Shown here piece after piece: positions 1 to 9,311 of a stretch of DNA of 64,000 nucleotides. The stretch comes from Marixanthotalea marina (GTDB taxonomy: Bacteria > Bacteroidota > Bacteroidia > Flavobacteriales > Flavobacteriaceae), in assembly GCA_018883545.1 (NCBI GenBank), contig JAHLEH010000001.1, positions 992,001 to 1,056,000 on the forward strand, given 5' to 3'. The notes below the pieces were generated by a model. That model had not been told where the DNA came from and made no database searches. It saw only the letters and a program-made list of their open reading frames with translations. How positions within the stretch are numbered: the stretch's first letter is position 1; each line of letters opens with the position of its first letter. A program made the position numbers and the translations under genes.

Positions 1-128
1 TAAGGTACAAATTATATCGAGATATAGAATGAGTTTTGCAATTCATTAACTTACTGGTTTTTAAATTCAGAAACGGACAATTTTGATTAAGTTTCTCTAT
101 ATTTAGTGGTTCTAAAAAAATAAAAACA

Positions 129-1202
129 ATGTCAATCAAAAAAATCATTACAACTACTTTTTTATTCTTAACGGTTTCAATTTTATTAGCCCAGCAATAC
201 CCAGAGGTGAAAATTTCGGGTTCAGAAACCAGAATGTTAACATCTACAATAATAGATGGTCAGGAATATGAACTTCAAATTCAATTACCAAGTGATTACA
301 AAACCAGCGATAAAACATATCCAGTGGTCTATTTAATGGATTCCCAATGGGATTTTCCCTTGGTAAGTGCTATTTATGGTCAACAGTATTACGACGGCTT
401 TGTGCCTGGCTTTATTTTGGTGGGCGTTACTTGGGCTAATGGCGAAGTATTAAGGGGGAGGGATTATACGCCTTCAGCAAATGGTGTGGGTGGTGCTGAT
501 TTGTTTTTGGATTTTATGCAAAAGGAATTGTTTCCGTTTATAGAAAAAAATTATCGAGTAGATGCTACTAATAAAACACTTATGGGTTGTTCGCTTGGTG
601 GATTGTTTACAATGTACACCTTGCTTACACATACCGATATGTTTACGGGCTATGTGGCAGCAAGTCCTTATTTGGCGGGCTTGAACAAGGAAAAGTTGTT
701 TAAAATGGAAGAAACGTTTTCCCAAAAGCAATTGTCTAATCCACTACATGTTTATATGACGGTTGGCGATGTTGAAACGGCAAGACCTTTATTTGAACAA
801 TTTGCTAAAAAAATGGAGGATAGCGATTATAAAAATGTGCGCTTACACTCTAAAGTGTTGGAAAACACTGGGCATTCGGGGACTAAAAGCGAAACGTATT
901 CCAGAGGACTGCAATTTGTGTTTGAAAGAAATAAATTAAAATTAGATAATGCGATTTTAAATAAATATGTAGGGACGTATCAAACGGACAATGGTAATAA
1001 ACTACAGATAGTCAATGAAGATAATGCACTATATTTAATGCTTTCGCCAACAGATAAATTACCACTTTTCGCCAATACAGAAAATCACTTTTATGGAACT
1101 TTTCAATTTTTCAATATGTATTTTAAAGAAACAGATGGCAAAGTTGAAGGGTTTGATTTAAAAACATACGAATCTGAACAGACCTTGAAAAAAGTGAATT
1201 AA
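129..1202 (+). CDS. Secreted alpha/beta hydrolase, esterase D-like
   Basis: Predicted secreted or periplasmic serine esterase of the putative-esterase (esterase D / enterochelin esterase-like) group. Residues 1-21 form a signal peptide ending in LLAQQ. The nucleophile elbow GCSLGG places the catalytic serine at about residue 155, and the histidine is probably H249 in ENTGHSG; the acid is likely D214 or E216. The last ~85 residues form a C-terminal extension after the hydrolase core. The substrate cannot be read from the sequence. A second secreted hydrolase follows 26 bases downstream, so the two are probably co-transcribed. The first 128 bases of the window hold no recognisable gene. Confidence 0.8.
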   Translation: MSIKKIITTTFLFLTVSILLAQQYPEVKISGSETRMLTSTIIDGQEYELQIQLPSDYKTSDKTYPVVYLMDSQWDFPLVSAIYGQQYYDGFVPGFILVGVTWANGEVLRGRDYTPSANGVGGADLFLDFMQKELFPFIEKNYRVDATNKTLMGCSLGGLFTMYTLLTHTDMFTGYVAASPYLAGLNKEKLFKMEETFSQKQLSNPLHVYMTVGDVETARPLFEQFAKKMEDSDYKNVRLHSKVLENTGHSGTKSETYSRGLQFVFERNKLKLDNAILNKYVGTYQTDNGNKLQIVNEDNALYLMLSPTDKLPLFANTENHFYGTFQFFNMYFKETDGKVEGFDLKTYESEQTLKKVN

Positions 1203-1228
1203 ACATTCTATTATTCAATATTTTAACA

Positions 1229-2488
1229 ATGAAACCAACTAAACACCACCTGTATTATTTATTATTCTTTTTATCATTTATTGCTTTTGGGCAACAGTTA
1301 GAAAATCCTATTCTGTTGTGGCCCGAAGGAGCACCTGGAGCAACGGGAACCAGTGATGAAGACAAGCCAGCCATAATTCCATTTGTTCCAGAAGCAAGCA
1401 AGCGAAATGGTGCCGCCGTTTTGGTAGTGCCTGGTGGTGGGTTTACCATCCGTGCGGTAGACCACGAGGGCGTTTTGGTAGCGCAATGGTTAAAAGAACA
1501 AGGTATTACTGCTTTTTTATTGCGCTATAGGTTGCGACCAATGTACAACAGGGAACATTGGGTAAACGATGGGCAACGTGCCATGCAATATATCAGAGTT
1601 CATGCTGATGAATACCATATTTCAGCTAATAGGGTTGGAGCTGTTGGTTTTTCTGCAGGTGCCGACTTGATAGCCGATATGTCTTTAAATCCTTTGAAGG
1701 TACAGCCTAATGCAGTCGATTTACTGGACCGCATGCCATCCAAACCTGATTTTATGATTTTAGGTTATGGCTCTATGCGGTTGCCAGAGGATTTAGATAA
1801 TGCCACTATTGCCAATTTACCGCCTACATTTATGTATTGCACGGTAGAAGATAGAGGCACTCATAGAGGTATGCTTAATATGTACAACCGAATGTTTCAA
1901 GCTGGCGCGGTCGTAGAAGCGCATTTTTTTAGAAATGGTATTCACGGAACCGGTTTTGCCATGGGCGACCCTATTCTCGGGGAATGGAAACACCTGCTTT
2001 ATAATTGGCTTTGGGCAGGCGGTTATTTAACCGATAAACCTCAGGTGGAACTAAAAGGTGTCGTGAAACTGGATGGTGAACCCTTAAAAAAAGGAATGGT
2101 TATTTTAACGCCTTTGGATAATAAAAACAACCCACCAGTTATTGTGTACATCAATAATACGGGGACGGGTGAATTGGGTCGGTTTTTTATGCCCAAAGCC
2201 CAAGGGCCTGTTGAAGGCAAATATAAGGTGGAGGTAAGGCAAGATGCCACACGTTGGACCAGTAACTCCCGTGAGCCCTTTATGATAGACATGATGCAAA
2301 AACAGCGCAACCGTGAACTCACCGAAGCCGATATAAAGGCATGGAGCGATTACATACGCCAGCGCGATTTGTCGCCCAGTATCTATAACCAAAAAGTATA
2401 TGCACACCAACATCCTAACGATACAAGCGATTATGTTATTGATATTAAAAAGGATGAAGAGATTTTGGTGGAGGTTTTTAGTGAGTAA
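1229..2488 (+). CDS. Secreted alpha/beta hydrolase with C-terminal beta-sandwich-like extension
   Basis: Predicted secreted carbohydrate or acetyl esterase-like hydrolase. A signal peptide spans about residues 1-21. The oxyanion-hole segment PGGGFTIRAVDHEG (68-81) and the elbow GFSAG (Ser142) are clear, and D208 and H239 complete a plausible triad. Residues ~275-345 look like a small carboxypeptidase-regulatory or transthyretin-like domain (KGVVKLDGEPLKKGMVIL, then GPVEGKYKVEV). The order hydrolase plus extracellular sandwich suggests a carbohydrate-related substrate, but this is inference. It probably forms a pair with the preceding hydrolase. Confidence 0.8.
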   Translation: MKPTKHHLYYLLFFLSFIAFGQQLENPILLWPEGAPGATGTSDEDKPAIIPFVPEASKRNGAAVLVVPGGGFTIRAVDHEGVLVAQWLKEQGITAFLLRYRLRPMYNREHWVNDGQRAMQYIRVHADEYHISANRVGAVGFSAGADLIADMSLNPLKVQPNAVDLLDRMPSKPDFMILGYGSMRLPEDLDNATIANLPPTFMYCTVEDRGTHRGMLNMYNRMFQAGAVVEAHFFRNGIHGTGFAMGDPILGEWKHLLYNWLWAGGYLTDKPQVELKGVVKLDGEPLKKGMVILTPLDNKNNPPVIVYINNTGTGELGRFFMPKAQGPVEGKYKVEVRQDATRWTSNSREPFMIDMMQKQRNRELTEADIKAWSDYIRQRDLSPSIYNQKVYAHQHPNDTSDYVIDIKKDEEILVEVFSE

Positions 2489-2511
2489 TATGTAATGAAA
2501 TACTAGCTAAA

Positions 2512-3522
2512 ATGCTTTTGTATAAATATCGTAGTGGAAATAAGGAGGTATTTAAAAGAGATTTGTTTGCATTGGAGCATAACTATTTTTGGGGTTCAAG
2601 TATAGAAAAACTTAATGACCCATGTGAAGGTCTTGTAACCTCTGATGGTTTTTTAAAACAATCAAATTCTTTGGAATTGTTTTTTGGGAAAAAGGTTAAG
2701 GATGATTTTATTAATCTTAAAACTGCCTTAGAAGATGTTATAGCAGTGAATAAAAAAATTGGAGTTTATTCTCTTTCGAAGAATTACACAGATGAATTAT
2801 TATGGGCTCATTATGGAGATTCACACCAAGGTTATTGTATTGAATATGATTTACAAAATCTTGAATTAGGATATCGAAATAAAATATATTCTTTTCCTGT
2901 TAAGTATTCCAATAAACCACCAGATATTGATTTTAGAGATATTAATTCAAGTAATACTAAAATTATTGAAAAGATAATTGGTTTCAAATCAAAAAGATGG
3001 GAATATGAGCAAGAATATAGAATTATCTCTGATTTCTCAGGAGAATTTTTCTATCATCCTAACTCAATAAAGTCCATTTACTTTGGAATTAGAATGGAAG
3101 ATTCCAAAAAGGAAGAAATGATTAATACTTTAAAAGGTAGGGGCATAAAGTTCTACCAAATGTGCCAGCTGGAGAAAAGTTATAAATTTTATGGTGAATT
3201 ATTGCCACAATATAATAAGGAAGAATCAACTTTTATGAAAGAGTTTAATTTCAGTAATCATAAGATTGAATTTGATTTATTGGATACTAAATACTCAATT
3301 TTTATAAATAGGGGTGACATAGTAATTAGATTAAAAAAGATAATTTCAAAAAATGAGATAGAAAAATTGTCAAACTATCTTTTTAAATATTTGTTTTTAA
3401 AGGCAGTAACTCTTTTAATTCAAATTTATCAAGAAAACCAAAGAGAAGATGATATATGTTGGGCAACTTCTTTTTATCGAAATGAAGTTTGGGAAATAAA
3501 TATTAATGATTTTGTTATATGA
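2512..3522 (+). CDS. DUF2971 family protein
   Basis: Cytoplasmic protein of the DUF2971 family, of unknown function. Family features are the N-terminal LYKYRSGN, the NDPCEG motif near residue 38, SLSKNYTDELLWAHYGDSH near 90-108, and KRWEYEQEYRII near 160. No signal peptide or membrane segment is seen. The codon use looks more AT-rich than in its neighbours, and homologues are patchily distributed, which suggests accessory cargo. It is followed by a strong bidirectional terminator that separates it from the convergent leu genes. Confidence 0.75.
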   Translation: MLLYKYRSGNKEVFKRDLFALEHNYFWGSSIEKLNDPCEGLVTSDGFLKQSNSLELFFGKKVKDDFINLKTALEDVIAVNKKIGVYSLSKNYTDELLWAHYGDSHQGYCIEYDLQNLELGYRNKIYSFPVKYSNKPPDIDFRDINSSNTKIIEKIIGFKSKRWEYEQEYRIISDFSGEFFYHPNSIKSIYFGIRMEDSKKEEMINTLKGRGIKFYQMCQLEKSYKFYGELLPQYNKEESTFMKEFNFSNHKIEFDLLDTKYSIFINRGDIVIRLKKIISKNEIEKLSNYLFKYLFLKAVTLLIQIYQENQREDDICWATSFYRNEVWEININDFVI

Positions 3523-3538
3523 ATTTTCAAAATTAAAA

Positions 3539-3566
3539 AAAGCGCACTTCTAGAAGTGCGCTTTCA
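3539..3566. terminator. Bidirectional intrinsic terminator
   Basis: A near-perfect 12-bp inverted repeat (AAAGCGCACTTC / GAAGTGCGCTTT) with an A-tract on the left and Ts on the right. It lies between the convergent DUF2971 gene and leuB and could end transcription from both sides. Confidence 0.85.
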
Positions 3567-3603
3567 GGATCCCAATTATAAATTTGGTGACTAACTCAAA
3601 TAA

Positions 3604-4722
3604 TTAAATAATCGTGGATTGTCCTAAATGAATGTTGGTAAAGTTTAGATTGGTTTCGTCCGGATTATTAATAAAATCCTCTATGAAGTCCCCAACCTTG
3701 ATTGTGGTGATATGTTCGTATTTTGTATTTAAATCGGGTGTGGTAATATGCAGCTTCAACGATTTATTGACGCCTTCGCGTACCAAAGAAGCTTCATCAA
3801 ACAACTCAAAATGATCCAATAACATTGCAGCCGATAAAATAGCCGCAATCGGGTTTGCTATCCCTTTGTTTTCGTCTTTATTATAAGCGCCATGAATGGG
3901 CTGGAACATGGCTTTGTTTTCGCCAAAAGAGGCCGAAGCCAACAGGCCAATAGAGCCTACAATAACACCTGCCAGTTCCGATAGAATATCACCAAACATA
4001 TTTTCGGTTAAAATCACATCAAACTGTCTTGGGTTAATGGCCAATTCCATAGCGGCTTTATCAATATACATGTAATTAACGGTAACGTCTGGGTACTGAG
4101 GTTCCATATCCTGCACCACTTTACGCCATAGTTTAGAACTCGCCAACACGTTGGCTTTGTCTACCAAGGTTAATTTGTTTTTTCTGGTTTTGGCCGCTTC
4201 AAAAGCCAAATGGGCAATGCGCTCTATTTCAAAACGGCTGTATTTACAAATATCGGAGGCTGTGTTGCCGTCGTCGCTAAATGTTTTGTCGCCAAAATAA
4301 ATACCGCCCGCCAATTCTCTGTAAATAAGAATATTGGTGTCTTTAATCTGTTTCTTTTTTAAAGACGATTTATCCAAAATATCTTCATAGGCAATTACTG
4401 GGCGCACATCGGCAAATAAATCAAGTGTTTTTCGTAAGCCCAACAAGCCCTGTTCTGGACGTATTTTAGCCAACGGATCATTATTGTATTTGGCATCACC
4501 AATGGCACCAAATAAAATAGCATCGGCTTTTTCACAAAGCGCAATGGTTTCTTCAGGTAAAGCGCCTCCTGTTTTATCAATGGCACTCTGTCCAACCAGT
4601 CCGTAATCGAAGGTAAATACATGGTTAAATTCCATAGCAATGGCTTTCAAGACCTTTACGGCTTGAGCAGTCACTTCTGGGCCAATACCATCACCTGGTA
4701 AAACTGCTATATTTAACTTCAT
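3604..4722 (-). CDS. leuB: 3-isopropylmalate dehydrogenase
   Basis: Oxidises 3-isopropylmalate with NAD+ to 2-isopropyl-3-oxosuccinate, the third step of leucine synthesis. The full length of 372 residues fits the family. Seen are LPGDGIGPEV (8-17), the catalytic lysine in VDKANVL (K189), the metal-binding NMFGDILSEL (241-250) and the NAD-site PIHGAYNKD (275-283). It lies downstream of leuA on the same strand with a 122-bp gap that holds two short palindromes. leuC and leuD are not in the window. Confidence 0.95.
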   Translation of the reverse strand: MKLNIAVLPGDGIGPEVTAQAVKVLKAIAMEFNHVFTFDYGLVGQSAIDKTGGALPEETIALCEKADAILFGAIGDAKYNNDPLAKIRPEQGLLGLRKTLDLFADVRPVIAYEDILDKSSLKKKQIKDTNILIYRELAGGIYFGDKTFSDDGNTASDICKYSRFEIERIAHLAFEAAKTRKNKLTLVDKANVLASSKLWRKVVQDMEPQYPDVTVNYMYIDKAAMELAINPRQFDVILTENMFGDILSELAGVIVGSIGLLASASFGENKAMFQPIHGAYNKDENKGIANPIAAILSAAMLLDHFELFDEASLVREGVNKSLKLHITTPDLNTKYEHITTIKVGDFIEDFINNPDETNLNFTNIHLGQSTII

Positions 4723-4762
4723 TTACTTAATTTATAAACTTTTATCAATCCTTGTCATTCCG

Positions 4763-4837
4763 TACCTGTCTGCCGACAGGTAGCCTTGATACGCATTCCT
4801 CTTTTGATTATGGATTCCTGCTTTCGCAGGAATGACA
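4763..4837. repeat. Two short palindromes in the leuA-leuB gap
   Basis: The first is TACCTGTC-tgcc-GACAGGTA (4763-4782). The second is ATTCCTGC-tttc-GCAGGAAT (4814-4833), followed by GACA. Both have perfect 8-bp stems and 4-base loops. The second belongs to a family that also occurs twice at 33079-33147. They could act as dispersed repeats or as RNA hairpins between leuA and leuB. Confidence 0.8.
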
Positions 4838-4844
4838 AATTAAT

Positions 4845-6020
4845 TTATTGAGAAGAAAGTTCGTTGTAAACTTTACTTTCCTCTATAATTTGATGAATAT
4901 CATCATCGCTTATTTCTTTCTTTTTATCGGCAAAATCCAAAAAGCTGGCATACACTTCATCCAATTGAAGTTTTGTTAACTCGTAGCCCACTTTTTTAGC
5001 TCTGTAAGCCAAGGCTGCTCTACCACTTCTGGCCGTTAATACAATGGCCGATTCAGTTACCCCAACATCTTTAGGGTCTATAATTTCGTAGGTTTCACGC
5101 TTTTTAATCACACCGTCTTGATGAATACCAGAACTGTGCGCAAAGGCATTGGCGCCTACAATAGCTTTGTTTGGTTGCGTGTAAATACCCATGCTTTCTG
5201 AAACTAATTGACTCAAGCCATATAACATTTCAGATTTAATATTGGTATCTAAATTAAGGTGCGGGTGCTGTCTTAAAATCATTACCACTTCCTCAAGAGC
5301 TGTATTTCCTGCACGTTCACCAATACCGTTAATAGTACACTCAATTTGACGGGCACCGTTAATAACACCTTCAATAGAATTTGCGGTGGCCAAACCTAAA
5401 TCGTTGTGGCAATGGCACGAAATAATGGCTTTTTCAATACCTTTTACGTTTTCCATAAGGTATTTTATTTTAGCACCGTATTCACTTGGCAAACAATAAC
5501 CTGTAGTATCTGGAATATTTAAAACGGTAGCACCGGCCTTAATAACGGCTTCGCACACACGAGCTAAATACTCGTTGTCTGTTCTACCAGCATCTTCGGC
5601 ATAAAACTCAACATCTTCCACAAAAGATTTGGCGTACTTAACAGCTTTGTAAGCACGTTCCATTATATCTTCTTGGGTAGATCTGAATTTGTATTTTATG
5701 TGGGATTCTGAAGTGCCGATACCTGTATGGATTCTAGGTTTTTTAGCGTATTTTAAAGCTTCGGCAGCTACTTTTATATCGTTTTCTACAGAGCGGGTCA
5801 ATCCGCAAACGGTTGCATTTTTTACTAATTTTGAAATGGCTTCGACCGATTTAAAATCTCCTGGGCTGGAGACGGGAAAACCTGCTTCTATTACATCTAC
5901 ACCTAATTGATCTAATTTTTCGGCAATAATCAATTTCTGTTCTGTGTTTAGTTTACAGCCAGGAACTTGCTCACCATCTCTTAGGGTAGTATCAAAAATT
6001 TGAACGTTTGTATTAGACAT
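4845..6020 (-). CDS. leuA: 2-isopropylmalate synthase, short form
   Basis: Condenses acetyl-CoA and 2-oxoisovalerate, the first committed step to leucine. The HMGL-like TIM barrel carries [12 protein letters not shown] from D10 and the metal-binding HCHND (H203, H205). At 391 residues it is about 120 shorter than the long form and lacks the C-terminal LeuA dimer/allosteric domain that normally gives leucine feedback inhibition. Homocitrate synthase or citramalate synthase are possible alternatives for a protein of this length, but the adjacent leuB favours leucine synthesis. Confidence 0.88.
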   Translation of the reverse strand: MSNTNVQIFDTTLRDGEQVPGCKLNTEQKLIIAEKLDQLGVDVIEAGFPVSSPGDFKSVEAISKLVKNATVCGLTRSVENDIKVAAEALKYAKKPRIHTGIGTSESHIKYKFRSTQEDIMERAYKAVKYAKSFVEDVEFYAEDAGRTDNEYLARVCEAVIKAGATVLNIPDTTGYCLPSEYGAKIKYLMENVKGIEKAIISCHCHNDLGLATANSIEGVINGARQIECTINGIGERAGNTALEEVVMILRQHPHLNLDTNIKSEMLYGLSQLVSESMGIYTQPNKAIVGANAFAHSSGIHQDGVIKKRETYEIIDPKDVGVTESAIVLTARSGRAALAYRAKKVGYELTKLQLDEVYASFLDFADKKKEISDDDIHQIIEESKVYNELSSQ

Positions 6021-6035
6021 TTATTAAAATATATT

Positions 6036-6053
6036 TTCGTATTCTTATACGAA
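6036..6053. promoter_or_regulatory. Inverted repeat just upstream of leuA
   Basis: TTCGTAT-tctt-ATACGAA is a perfect 7-bp inverted repeat only 16 bases before the leuA start. It could be an operator or a 5'-leader hairpin. No leucine-rich leader peptide was found in the 148-bp divergent region. Confidence 0.4.
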
Positions 6054-6168
6054 TTTATATTTTCGTTTGTTAAAACAAGAACTCACACTATAGATATTAC
6101 GATGTTTAACCTATAAGTAAGCTATTTAATTATCTGTAAATCATATATTTAATACTGTTTTTATAACT

Positions 6169-7722
6169 ATGACAAAAGAGCAAAAAGATAATTTGTTTGT
6201 ATTGGTGAAATCGTTGTCAAAATCAGAAAAAAGGCAGTTTAAACTCTACGTTGGCAGATTGGGTGTAAACGAAGACTCAAAATTTTTGACGCTGTTCAAC
6301 ATTCTTGAAAAATTGCCCACTTACGATGAAGCGGCCATTTTAAAAAAAGGCATTGTAAAAAAGCAACAGTTATCCAATCTTAAGGCGCATTTATACAAAC
6401 AGATACTTATTAGTTTAAGGCTCAATCCGTCGCATCAGGATATTAGAATTCAAATACGCGAGCAACTGGATTTTGCCACTATTTTATATCATAAAGGACT
6501 TTATAAGCAAAGTTTGAAAATTTTAGAAAAAGCCAAAGCGCAAGCCATTGCACACGAAGAAAAGAATGTGGCCTACGAAATTGTGGAGTTGGAAAAAATA
6601 ATTGAATCACAATACATAACCCGAAGTTTGAGTTCCAGAGCTGATGAGCTTTCCATCCAAGCCAAAGAACTGAGCATGCAAAATGTGGTGGCCAGTAAGC
6701 TATCTAATTTGTCATTGCAGTTATACGGACTCTTCCTTAAAACAGGTTATGTAAAAAATGATAAAGAAACAGAAAGAATAGAAAAATATTTTAAGGCAAG
6801 AATACCCAAATACGATATTAACGAACTTGGTTTTAGAGAAAAATTATGGCTTTACAAGGCCTATTTATGGTACAGTTTTTTAACGCACGATTTTTTAGCC
6901 TGTTATAAATATGCCAGCAAATGGGTAAACCTGTTTTACGAAAACAAGGAAATGATTGTTTTAAACCCTGTGTTTTTCCTAAAAGGGAATCATTATTTGT
7001 TGGAGGCACTTTTCTACATAAGGCACTACCAAAAATTCAAGTCATCTTTAAAACGCTTGGAAGATATTACCAAAACTACATGGTTTCCAACGGATGATAA
7101 TTTGGAAGGATTGGCATTTTTGTATATCTATAACAATAAATTTAATTTACATTTTATAGAAGGCAGTTTCGAGGAAGGGTTGCCACTTGTTGATGAGGTT
7201 TTGGGGAAATTAAAAAAACTGCACGACCGTATAGACGAACACCATATCATGGTGTTCTATTATAAAATTGCATGTATGTATTTTGGTGCTGGCGACAATA
7301 AAAAATGCATTTTTTATTTAGAAAAAATCATCAGTAATAAATCACTGCAAATGCGCGAGGATTTACTGTGTTTCTCTAGGATACTGAACTTGGTAGCGCA
7401 CTATGAAGCTGGGTTGGATTACCATTTGGATGTTTTGATAAAGAGCACCTACAAGTTTTTAATTAAAATGGAAGATTTGTATGAGGTGCAGAAAGAGTTC
7501 ATTCGATTTTTAAGAAGGTTGGGCGATATTTATCCCCATGAGGTAAGGAACGAGTTTATTAAACTTCACAAAAAATTAAAGGAGTTTGAGAACGATCCCT
7601 ACCAAAGCAGGGCATTCCTGTATTTGGATATTATTTCGTGGTTGGAATCTAAAATTCAAAACAGGCCAATAGGACTTGTTATTAGGAATAAATTTCACGA
7701 TAGTTTAATGGACAAACAATAG
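6169..7722 (+). CDS. Conserved helical protein of unknown function
   Basis: A 517-residue cytoplasmic protein without signal peptide or membrane segments. It is almost wholly alpha-helical, with repeated helix-pair patterns such as ATILYHKGLYKQSLKILEKAKAQ near 100, which resemble a TPR-like solenoid. No catalytic motif was recognised. It is transcribed divergently from leuA and ends 90 bases before the metY riboswitch. A scaffold or interaction role is a guess from the fold impression only. Confidence 0.6.
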   Translation: MTKEQKDNLFVLVKSLSKSEKRQFKLYVGRLGVNEDSKFLTLFNILEKLPTYDEAAILKKGIVKKQQLSNLKAHLYKQILISLRLNPSHQDIRIQIREQLDFATILYHKGLYKQSLKILEKAKAQAIAHEEKNVAYEIVELEKIIESQYITRSLSSRADELSIQAKELSMQNVVASKLSNLSLQLYGLFLKTGYVKNDKETERIEKYFKARIPKYDINELGFREKLWLYKAYLWYSFLTHDFLACYKYASKWVNLFYENKEMIVLNPVFFLKGNHYLLEALFYIRHYQKFKSSLKRLEDITKTTWFPTDDNLEGLAFLYIYNNKFNLHFIEGSFEEGLPLVDEVLGKLKKLHDRIDEHHIMVFYYKIACMYFGAGDNKKCIFYLEKIISNKSLQMREDLLCFSRILNLVAHYEAGLDYHLDVLIKSTYKFLIKMEDLYEVQKEFIRFLRRLGDIYPHEVRNEFIKLHKKLKEFENDPYQSRAFLYLDIISWLESKIQNRPIGLVIRNKFHDSLMDKQ

Positions 7723-7811
7723 GTTTTTTGAAATTTTATTGAAAAAAATTAGGAATTTTAATTTTTCTAACTGAATATTTGCATTCACAAAGTTCAATTA
7801 CTTATTGAAAT

Positions 7812-7909
7812 GTTATCAAGAAAGGTGGAGGGATTAGACCCTTTGAAGCCTTAGCAACCCTTTACAGCTAAAGAAGGTGCTAAATTCTACCCATAATAGG
7901 ATAGATAAC
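7812..7909 (+). promoter_or_regulatory. SAM-I (S-box) riboswitch upstream of metY
   Basis: The aptamer shows the S-box landmarks: ATCAAGAAAGGTGGAGGGA at the 5' side, TAGCAACCC, then AAGGTGCTAAATTCTACC. The closing helix P1 pairs GTTATC (7812-7817) with GATAAC (7904-7909). It senses S-adenosylmethionine and is expected to lower expression of metY and the following genes when SAM is plentiful. An A/U-rich hairpin at 7916-7935 lies just after it, but no clean U-tract terminator follows, so the mode of control is unclear. The gap 7723-8026 holds only this element and its expression platform. Confidence 0.93.
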
Positions 7910-8026
7910 GAAACGAAATTACTTCCAAGTAGTTTGAAATTCTTTTTAACATTTTTCTATTAAGTACATCAAATTTTGATGCATTTGGCTTTTGTATTAA
8001 TTTATTAACACAAAAAACTTAGAAAA

Positions 8027-9304
8027 ATGAGTACACTAAAATTAGAAACCAACGCATTGCACGCAGGCCATGATGTTAAAGCAAACGGCGGCACACGAGC
8101 TGTGCCTATTTACCAAACAACCTCGTATGTGTTTAACAATTCTGACCACGCTGCCAACTTATTTTCGTTGCAGGAACTTGGTTTTATTTATACACGTCTT
8201 AACAATCCAACAAACCAAATTCTACAAGAGCGTTTAGCTGCCATTGAAGGCGGTGCTGGAGCAGTAGTATTTTCTTCTGGAACGGCTGCCATTGCTACAG
8301 GATTAATGACTCTTTTAAAAGCAGGCGATCATATTGTAGCATCAAGCAGTTTGTATGGTGGTACATATAATTTATTAAAAGTAACATTACCAAGACTTGG
8401 TATTACAACCACGTTTGTAGATGCCGATAACCCTGATAATTTTAGAGATGCAGTTCAAGAAAACACAAGGGCCTTTTTTGTGGAATCTTTAGGCAATCCT
8501 AAATTAGATGTGTTGGATTTAGAGACTATTGCCAAACATTCAAAAGCAGCAGGTGTGCCTTTTATTGTAGATAATACGGTAGCAACACCATCATTGTTGA
8601 ATCCTATAAAACATGGCGCCAATATTGTAATCCATTCATTAACAAAATATATTGGAGGTCAAGGAACGTCTTTAGGTGGTGCTATTATCGATGCTGGAAC
8701 GTTCGATTGGAGTAATGGCAAATTCCCTGAGTTTACAGAGCCTTCCGCGGGGTATCATGGTTTAAAATATTACGAAACCTTAGGGGCAGCTTCCTATACA
8801 TTTAAATTGATATTAGAAGGCTTACGCGATTTTGGCGGTGCTTTAAGTCCGTTTAACGCCTTTCAAATCCTGCAAGGTTTAGAAACTTTGCCAGTAAGAA
8901 TTAAACAACACAGTGAAAATGCTTTAGAATTGGCCAAATGGTTGGAAGCCCAAGATGAAGTGGCTTGGGTTAACTATCCAGGATTGGAGTCGAGCAAGTA
9001 TAAAGCATTATCTGATAAATATTTACCTAAAGGACAAAGCGGAATTGTTACCTTTGGGGCGAAAGGCGGATTTGATGCTGCTAAGGCCATTGCCGATAAC
9101 TCTAAATTGTTTTCGTTGTTAGCGAATATTGGCGATACCAAGTCGCTTATCATCCACCCGGCTAGCACCACGCATCAACAGTTGACAGAGGAAGAACAGG
9201 CGTCGGCAGGTGTAGCGCCAGATTTAATACGTTTGTCGGTTGGTCTTGAAGCGATTGAAGATTTAAAGGCCGATTTAAAACAGGCTTTTAGCAACATTAA
9301 ATAA
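8027..9304 (+). CDS. metY: O-acetylhomoserine sulfhydrylase (aminocarboxypropyltransferase)
   Basis: PLP enzyme that makes homocysteine from O-acetylhomoserine and sulfide, or methionine from methanethiol. The 425-residue length fits MetY rather than the shorter cystathionine synthases. The PLP lysine is K207 in HSLTKYIGGQG, and D182 in VDNTVATP contacts the ring nitrogen. It follows a SAM riboswitch and ends 7 bases before the MetX-containing fusion gene, which would supply its substrate. Sulfide would come from the cys genes downstream. Confidence 0.93.
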   Translation: MSTLKLETNALHAGHDVKANGGTRAVPIYQTTSYVFNNSDHAANLFSLQELGFIYTRLNNPTNQILQERLAAIEGGAGAVVFSSGTAAIATGLMTLLKAGDHIVASSSLYGGTYNLLKVTLPRLGITTTFVDADNPDNFRDAVQENTRAFFVESLGNPKLDVLDLETIAKHSKAAGVPFIVDNTVATPSLLNPIKHGANIVIHSLTKYIGGQGTSLGGAIIDAGTFDWSNGKFPEFTEPSAGYHGLKYYETLGAASYTFKLILEGLRDFGGALSPFNAFQILQGLETLPVRIKQHSENALELAKWLEAQDEVAWVNYPGLESSKYKALSDKYLPKGQSGIVTFGAKGGFDAAKAIADNSKLFSLLANIGDTKSLIIHPASTTHQQLTEEEQASAGVAPDLIRLSVGLEAIEDLKADLKQAFSNIK

Positions 9305-9311
9305 AAAACTC

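Noticed and set aside
6021-6168. A leucine-type attenuator before leuA
   Set aside because: No short ORF with leucine codons and no terminator hairpin with a T-tract were found; only a 7-bp inverted repeat is present.
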